From Prevotellaceae bacterium (GTDB lineage: Bacteria; Bacteroidota; Bacteroidia; Bacteroidales; UBA932): a stretch of DNA of 9,395 bases. Under the pieces are notes generated by a model. The model was not told the DNA's origin. It saw only the letters and a program-made list of their open reading frames with translations, and searched no databases. The position numbers and the translations under genes were made by a program. This document shows positions 6,747 to 9,395 of this stretch, one piece after another. The stretch spans positions 1 through 9,395 of the forward strand of contig JAITQP010000187.1 of the NCBI GenBank assembly GCA_031288885.1, in the 5' to 3' direction. Each line of letters starts with the position of its first letter. The stretch's first letter is position 1.

Positions 6747-7412
6747 CTATTCATGACAGCACCCTTTGTCGGATAGCTGGTAGGTAAGGAAAACTCCCAC
6801 GTAAGAAATCCAGTCGTTATTGTTGATAGTTGCCGCCGAGGACGTCCGCACATTTTCCCAGCCATCCAAGTTATCGTTGAACGTTTTGCGAAAAGTCCAC
6901 TCGGCGCCCAGCGTAATGCGGTAGGCAACGCGGTACTTTGCGCCCACGGCCACGGGAAGCACCAAAAAGGGCGCTCCTCGGCTGTACGCCATCCCCATGC
7001 CCACCGCAAAGTAGGGCGCAAATGAGCGCTTTTTGGGGTCGTACTCAAACGGCTCGTACGGGAGAAAGCCCACCACCAAGCGCGCCTCCGCGTCAAAAAA
7101 GCGCTGGTTAAACGCCGCCGCCTGCTGCTGGAGTACATTCGGCATCAGCCGCCCCTTGTAGGCAGCGGGGTCGCCGCGAAGGGTTCCGCCCCCCAAATTT
7201 ACTCTCACGCTGTAGTACTCTGTAAAATCATAGTGTATAAGCCCTCCAAAGTAGGCGGCGGGCTTGTATAGCACGCCACCCGGGTTAAAGTCGCCTATGT
7301 ATGATGAAGCGCCTACCAGCCCGCCGATGCTCATCTCCTTCTGCGCCATGGCAGCGGGGGCAGCGGTCAGCGTTGCAAGCACAAATGCTATGGTCAACTT
7401 CAGGATTTTCAT
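6747..7412 (-). CDS. DUF6089 family outer-membrane-type beta-barrel protein
   Basis: This 221-residue protein has a clear signal peptide (MKILKLTIAFVLATLTAAPAAMA, cleavage after residue 23). Alternating, aromatic and glycine-rich strands follow, typical of small outer-membrane barrels: an opening MSIGGLVGASSYIGDFN, then YFGGLIHYDFTEYYSVRVNLGGGTLRGD and a terminal strand WISYVGVFLTYQL. It matches the DUF6089 pattern usually found between nadK and uppS in Bacteroidota. The family has no established function that I know of; the constant linkage to bamA suggests an envelope role, which is inference. The tail after the last strand (SDKGCCHE) contains an unusual vicinal cysteine pair. It is preceded by its own candidate promoter and followed by uppS after 17 bases. 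Confidence 0.85.
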   Translation of the reverse strand: MKILKLTIAFVLATLTAAPAAMAQKEMSIGGLVGASSYIGDFNPGGVLYKPAAYFGGLIHYDFTEYYSVRVNLGGGTLRGDPAAYKGRLMPNVLQQQAAAFNQRFFDAEARLVVGFLPYEPFEYDPKKRSFAPYFAVGMGMAYSRGAPFLVLPVAVGAKYRVAYRITLGAEWTFRKTFNDNLDGWENVRTSSAATINNNDWISYVGVFLTYQLSDKGCCHE

Positions 7413-7446
7413 GTAAATGTTTGTAGCCTTTTATAGATATATCAGG

Positions 7447-7454
7447 CAAAAGTA
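7447..7454 (-). promoter_or_regulatory. Candidate promoter of the DUF6089-uppS-bamA-ompH run
   Basis: The minus strand reads TACTTTTG here, an exact match to the Bacteroidota -7 consensus TAnnTTTG, 34 bases before the start codon at 7412. The -33 region shows only a weak match (GTGG). It lies in the 98-base spacer after nadK, the longest gap within the cluster, so the envelope genes could be transcribed independently of nadK. Confidence 0.5.
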
Positions 7455-7510
7455 GCCATAATATTGCTATCGTACCACAGCTTAAACCTATTGTTAACGC
7501 ATAATAACAC

Positions 7511-8386
7511 TTATCCGCGCACATCCACGCCCCAGAGCAGCTTTTCGCGAAGCGTCCGGTAAAAGCTGGCGTGCTTGAACTTGACAAAGCTGATTTTGGC
7601 GGCCGCCTTTTGCACCGCTATCTTGCAGCCCGCCGCCAGCTCGTACGACTGGCTATCTACCCCCACGATAACCTTTCCGCTGCGCGTCATCATCTCCAGC
7701 GCTATGCACGCCGAGTCGGGCACAACGATGGGGCGCGCGCTCAGGCTATGCGGGGCAATGGGCGATATGATGAGGCACGCAGCGTCGGGCGCAACGATGG
7801 GGCCGCCCGCGCTCATGGAGTAGGCGGTGGAGCCCGTAGGCGTGGCGACAATAAAGCCGTCGGCCCAGTAGCTGTTGAGAAACTCGCCGTTGATGTGCAG
7901 GTTGATTTCGGCAATGGACGCGCCGCGCCGCTGGAGGGAGATCTCGTTGAGCACATACTGCCGCTTGCCGGTGCACCCGTCCACCTGCAGCATGGCGCGC
8001 TGCTCCACGTCGAAGCTGCCGGAGGCAATATGCCCCAGCATCTCGTCGGCGTTGTCGATGGAGATAATGGGCAGAAAGCCCATTCGCCCTGCGTTGACGC
8101 CCACCAGCGGCAGGCTCGTGCCGAACGCCAGCGCGGCGGCGTCGAGAAAAGTTCCGTCACCGCCAACGCTCATGAGGCATACCACCTCTGCCGGCGACAA
8201 TTCTTGTATTTCAGTAAACAGCTTCGCGCTGGAAAGCTGCCGTTGTTGATCTTGCTGTAGGCTGCGAAAAAACGGCTCGTACAGCTGCGCCGTTATCCCT
8301 CTGCTGTGCAGGCGTTGTACCAGCTGCGATACGCACTCCACCACCTGCTGACCCGCTTCGTTACGGCTATAAATAGCTATTTGCAT
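7511..8386 (-). CDS. nadK: NAD kinase
   Basis: This cytoplasmic enzyme phosphorylates NAD to NADP, setting the cell's NADP(H) supply. The 291 residues are a typical length. The diagnostic motifs are intact: GGDGT (75-79) with catalytic D77, GVNAGRMGFLP (96-106), the NE pair (147-148), and ADGFIVATPTGSTAYSMSAGGP (175-196), which lines the nucleotide site. The N-terminal part (1-70) is the more variable Rossmann-like region. The ATG at 8386 is the only sensible start and has no Shine-Dalgarno sequence. It heads the minus-strand cluster and is followed, after 98 bases with a candidate promoter, by the DUF6089 gene. The pairing with DUF6089, uppS and bamA is a well-known Bacteroidota arrangement. 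It has a long repeat-containing leader of about 80 bases. Confidence 0.96.
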   Translation of the reverse strand: MQIAIYSRNEAGQQVVECVSQLVQRLHSRGITAQLYEPFFRSLQQDQQRQLSSAKLFTEIQELSPAEVVCLMSVGGDGTFLDAAALAFGTSLPLVGVNAGRMGFLPIISIDNADEMLGHIASGSFDVEQRAMLQVDGCTGKRQYVLNEISLQRRGASIAEINLHINGEFLNSYWADGFIVATPTGSTAYSMSAGGPIVAPDAACLIISPIAPHSLSARPIVVPDSACIALEMMTRSGKVIVGVDSQSYELAAGCKIAVQKAAAKISFVKFKHASFYRTLREKLLWGVDVRG

Positions 8387-8419
8387 TACTCGTTGACCTC
8401 TTAAAATAATCTTCCGATC

Positions 8420-8450
8420 TTCTACTTCTTCTACTACATTCTACTTCTAC
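8420..8450. repeat. TTCTAC repeats in the nadK leader
   Basis: Four copies of TTCTAC (plus strand) lie at 8420-8425, 8429-8434, 8439-8444 and 8445-8450. On the transcribed strand of nadK this is a purine-rich GTAGAA tract between the predicted transcription start and the ATG. Whether it is functional or just a simple-sequence drift product is unknown. Confidence 0.55.
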
Positions 8451-8471
8451 ATCGTCATGTTTTTTTTTGCC

Positions 8472-8479
8472 CAAACATA
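8472..8479 (-). promoter_or_regulatory. Candidate nadK promoter (-7 element)
   Basis: The minus strand reads TATGTTTG, matching TAnnTTTG exactly. No good -33 TTG is visible 19-21 bases upstream. If used, transcription would start near 8465, beside a run of nine A residues on the minus strand (8460-8468), leaving a leader of roughly 80 bases. Confidence 0.45.
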
Positions 8480-8567
8480 CGGCAAAACAGGGTGCTAATT
8501 TCGTGGAAATATTTGATTTTTCAACGCTCAAAATGTCGGCTAAGCTGTAAATAATGTTTACGGCCAC

Positions 8568-8603
8568 AAAAAAGCCGGTCATCTACCTTCAGATGACCGG
8601 CTT
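8568..8603 (-). terminator. Intrinsic terminator of the RRM protein gene
   Basis: A perfect 13-bp stem, with arms at 8572-8584 and 8591-8603 and a 6-base loop, is followed on the minus strand by a T run extending to 8568. It lies 24 bases after the stop codon of the RRM gene and upstream of the nadK promoter, so it separates the two transcription units. On the plus strand there is no T run, so it is probably one-directional. Confidence 0.88.
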
Positions 8604-8627
8604 ACTACATAAAAACGAGCACAAGAG

Positions 8628-8873
8628 CTATTCACGCGGGCGTGCGGGGTTTACACGTACGTGCCGACCTCCTATTTCCTTGTCGTTTAGAGCTTCGACG
8701 GCAGCATTGCCCTCGGTCTCATTGTCCATTTCAACAAAGCCGTAGCCTTTTGAGCGGCCGGTTGCTTTGTCAACAATGATTTTTGCGCTTGTTACACTGC
8801 CGTATTCGGCGAAAGCATTTCGCATATCATCCTCTCTCATTGAGTAGGCAATGTTACCAACATAAATCGTCAT
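8628..8873 (-). CDS. Small single-RRM RNA-binding protein
   Basis: This 81-residue protein consists almost wholly of one RNA recognition motif, the fold used to bind single-stranded RNA. RNP2 is IYVGNI (3-8) on the first strand and RNP1 is KGYGFVEM (42-49) on the third; the aromatics Y4, Y44 and F46 that stack on RNA bases are present. The last RNP1 position is Met rather than the usual Phe or Tyr. After the fourth strand (HVRVNPARPRE) the chain stops, with only a short basic end and no glycine/arginine-rich tail. Such small RRM proteins are common in Bacteroidota and cyanobacteria, where they are thought to act in post-transcriptional control or cold response; the RNA targets here are unknown. 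It has its own promoter and a strong terminator, so it is monocistronic. Confidence 0.93.
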   Translation of the reverse strand: MTIYVGNIAYSMREDDMRNAFAEYGSVTSAKIIVDKATGRSKGYGFVEMDNETEGNAAVEALNDKEIGGRHVRVNPARPRE

Positions 8874-8913
8874 AAAACAAAATTAAAAAAGTGAAATAAA
8901 AATTAATACACCG

Positions 8914-8921
8914 CAAATGTA
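8914..8921 (-). promoter_or_regulatory. Candidate promoter of the RRM gene (-7 element)
   Basis: The minus strand reads TACATTTG, the same octamer as the -7 element of the ATPase/nuclease gene at the left end. It lies 41 bases before the ATG at 8873 and would give a short AT-rich leader of about 35 bases. No clear -33 TTG is present; an 8-bp inverted repeat starts 22 bases further upstream. Confidence 0.55.
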
Positions 8922-8943
8922 GTAATTTTTTCATTGCCGATGC

Positions 8944-8973
8944 GTTAAAACCCAAAAGAAAGTAAGTTTTAAC
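8944..8973. repeat. Inverted repeat GTTAAAAC / GTTTTAAC upstream of the RRM promoter
   Basis: Perfect 8-bp arms lie at 8944-8951 and 8966-8973, with a 14-base spacer. It sits just upstream of the predicted -7 element of the RRM gene, where a regulator site could lie. Alternatively it could be a weak plus-strand hairpin, since a T run follows at 8981-8987, but no plus-strand gene ends here. Confidence 0.4.
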
Positions 8974-9141
8974 AAAAGAATTTTTTTGCATGACGCCAAA
9001 AACATTACGTATAATGCTGATAATAAATACAATAACTTTTTCCGGCTGGCGCCTCCGTAGCATGGGCAAAGCGGCGTTTTCCTAATGTACGTACCGGATA
9101 ATACGGCTTTGTTGCAACGGCAGGCGGCGCCGTCCCAACCA

Positions 9142-9286
9142 ACCTCATTCCCAACCTCATCTTCCCTAACAAAATAACCTCAATAGCATGTGAGAATGAA
9201 TATAAATATCCCCACCTCATTACCTCATTAATGAGGTTTAAATGAGGGTGGGGAGAGGGTGGTTGTCAACTTCTTGCTAATGAGGT
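9142..9286. repeat. Cluster of ACCTCATT motifs in both orientations around a palindrome
   Basis: Forward copies are at 9142-9149, 9154-9161 (one mismatch), 9177-9184 (one mismatch), 9214-9221 and 9222-9229. Reverse copies (AATGAGGT) are at 9230-9237, 9241-9248 (one mismatch) and 9279-9286. Positions 9222-9237 form a perfect 16-bp palindrome. It is enclosed by CCCC plus the copy at 9214 on the left and the copy at 9241 plus TGGGG on the right, forming a 44-bp imperfect inverted repeat (9210-9253). It could be an operator array, a replication or partition-type site, or a mobile-element end; nothing here decides which. Confidence 0.7.
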
Positions 9287-9327
9287 ACTGTGTTTGCATC
9301 CAATTTTTTTCTATTAAAAAATATTAT

Positions 9328-9335
9328 TATTTTTG
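9328..9335 (+). promoter_or_regulatory. Candidate rightward promoter at the window edge
   Basis: TATTTTTG matches TAnnTTTG. The region 19-21 bases upstream is T-rich (9304-9310) but has no TTG. The transcript would begin near 9342 with a purine-rich stretch and run off the window, so its product is not visible. The ACCTCATT repeat cluster ends about 40 bases upstream and could control it. Confidence 0.4.
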
Positions 9336-9395
9336 CACTACCCAAAGGGAAAAGGAAGACCTTGCGCGCTACCTCGCGCGGGGCTCTATCCTGCA

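Larger units (their letters stand above)
8874..9395. other. Long intergenic region without a convincing gene
   Basis: About 520 bases lie between the RRM gene start and the right edge. Reading left to right it holds the RRM promoter, an inverted repeat (8944-8973), AT-rich DNA to 9040, a GC-rich patch (about 9041-9135), a cluster of ACCTCATT repeats (9142-9286), and an AT-rich stretch with a candidate plus-strand promoter. Short open frames exist but none shows family motifs or a credible start. From 9337 to the edge the plus strand can be read as TTQREKEDLARYLARGSIL, protein-like but without a supported start codon; the nearest in-frame ATG (9280) lies upstream of the candidate promoter. Confidence 0.6.

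Noticed and set aside
7571..8260. Open frame of 229 codons opposite nadK
   Set aside because: Antisense to a complete NAD kinase with all motifs; composition is that of a shadow frame.
8410..8420. TCTTCCGATCT, identical to the end of a common sequencing adapter
   Set aside because: Only 11 bases match and the preceding bases diverge from the adapter; the surrounding leader reads as natural AT-rich DNA. Chance is more likely than an assembly artefact, though read coverage here would settle it.
9005..9220. 71-codon minus-strand frame across the GC-rich patch
   Set aside because: It runs through the repeat cluster, has no family motif and no good start context; more likely non-coding.
9280..9395. 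Possible partial plus-strand gene starting at ATG 9280 and leaving the window
   Set aside because: The start lies inside a repeat copy and upstream of the candidate promoter, and the first 20 residues are low-complexity. The later part looks more protein-like, but without the next bases a gene cannot be supported.

Overview
The window looks like chromosomal DNA from a member of the Bacteroidota, most likely Bacteroidales. Three things support this. The gene order nadK - DUF6089 barrel protein - uppS - bamA - ompH - ompH is characteristic of that phylum. Bacteroidota-type -7 promoter elements (TAnnTTTG) lie at sensible distances from gene starts. Shine-Dalgarno sequences are mostly absent. Genes are visibly GC-rich and the spacers AT-rich. 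I cannot name the genus from sequence alone.

Layout, left to right. (1) Positions 1-1625, plus strand: a stand-alone gene with its own promoter for a predicted AAA-like ATPase fused to a PD-(D/E)XK nuclease domain (AAA-ATPase_like / DUF1703 type), of unknown biological role. (2) Positions 1678-8386, minus strand, read right to left: nadK (NAD kinase), a DUF6089 outer-membrane-type barrel protein, uppS (polyprenyl diphosphate synthase), bamA (outer-membrane protein insertase), two tandem OmpH/Skp-like periplasmic chaperones, and a YfcE-type metallophosphoesterase. It converges on gene 1. (3) Positions 8568-8873, minus strand: a small single-RRM RNA-binding protein gene with its own promoter and a strong intrinsic terminator that separates it from nadK. 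(4) Positions 8874-9395: no convincing complete gene. This stretch holds an inverted repeat, a GC-rich patch, eight copies of an 8-bp motif (ACCTCATT) in both orientations around a perfect palindrome, and a candidate rightward promoter for something beyond the edge.

The central cluster is an envelope-biogenesis unit. UppS makes the lipid carrier for peptidoglycan and surface glycans, the OmpH/Skp proteins escort unfolded outer-membrane proteins across the periplasm, and BamA inserts them. NadK supplies NADP(H). The DUF6089 protein is itself a predicted outer-membrane or periplasmic protein in the same neighbourhood.

The most interesting non-gene signals are two arrays of a 7-bp repeat (YAATTCN) that each overlap the stop codon of a minus-strand gene, a 9-bp tandem repeat coding for an X-X-Asn linker in BamA between two predicted O-glycosylation motifs, and the ACCTCATT repeat cluster at the right end. 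I see no CRISPR array, tRNA, rRNA or recognisable insertion sequence. I did not find a clear new multi-gene system; the DUF1703-type gene and the right-end repeats are the best leads.
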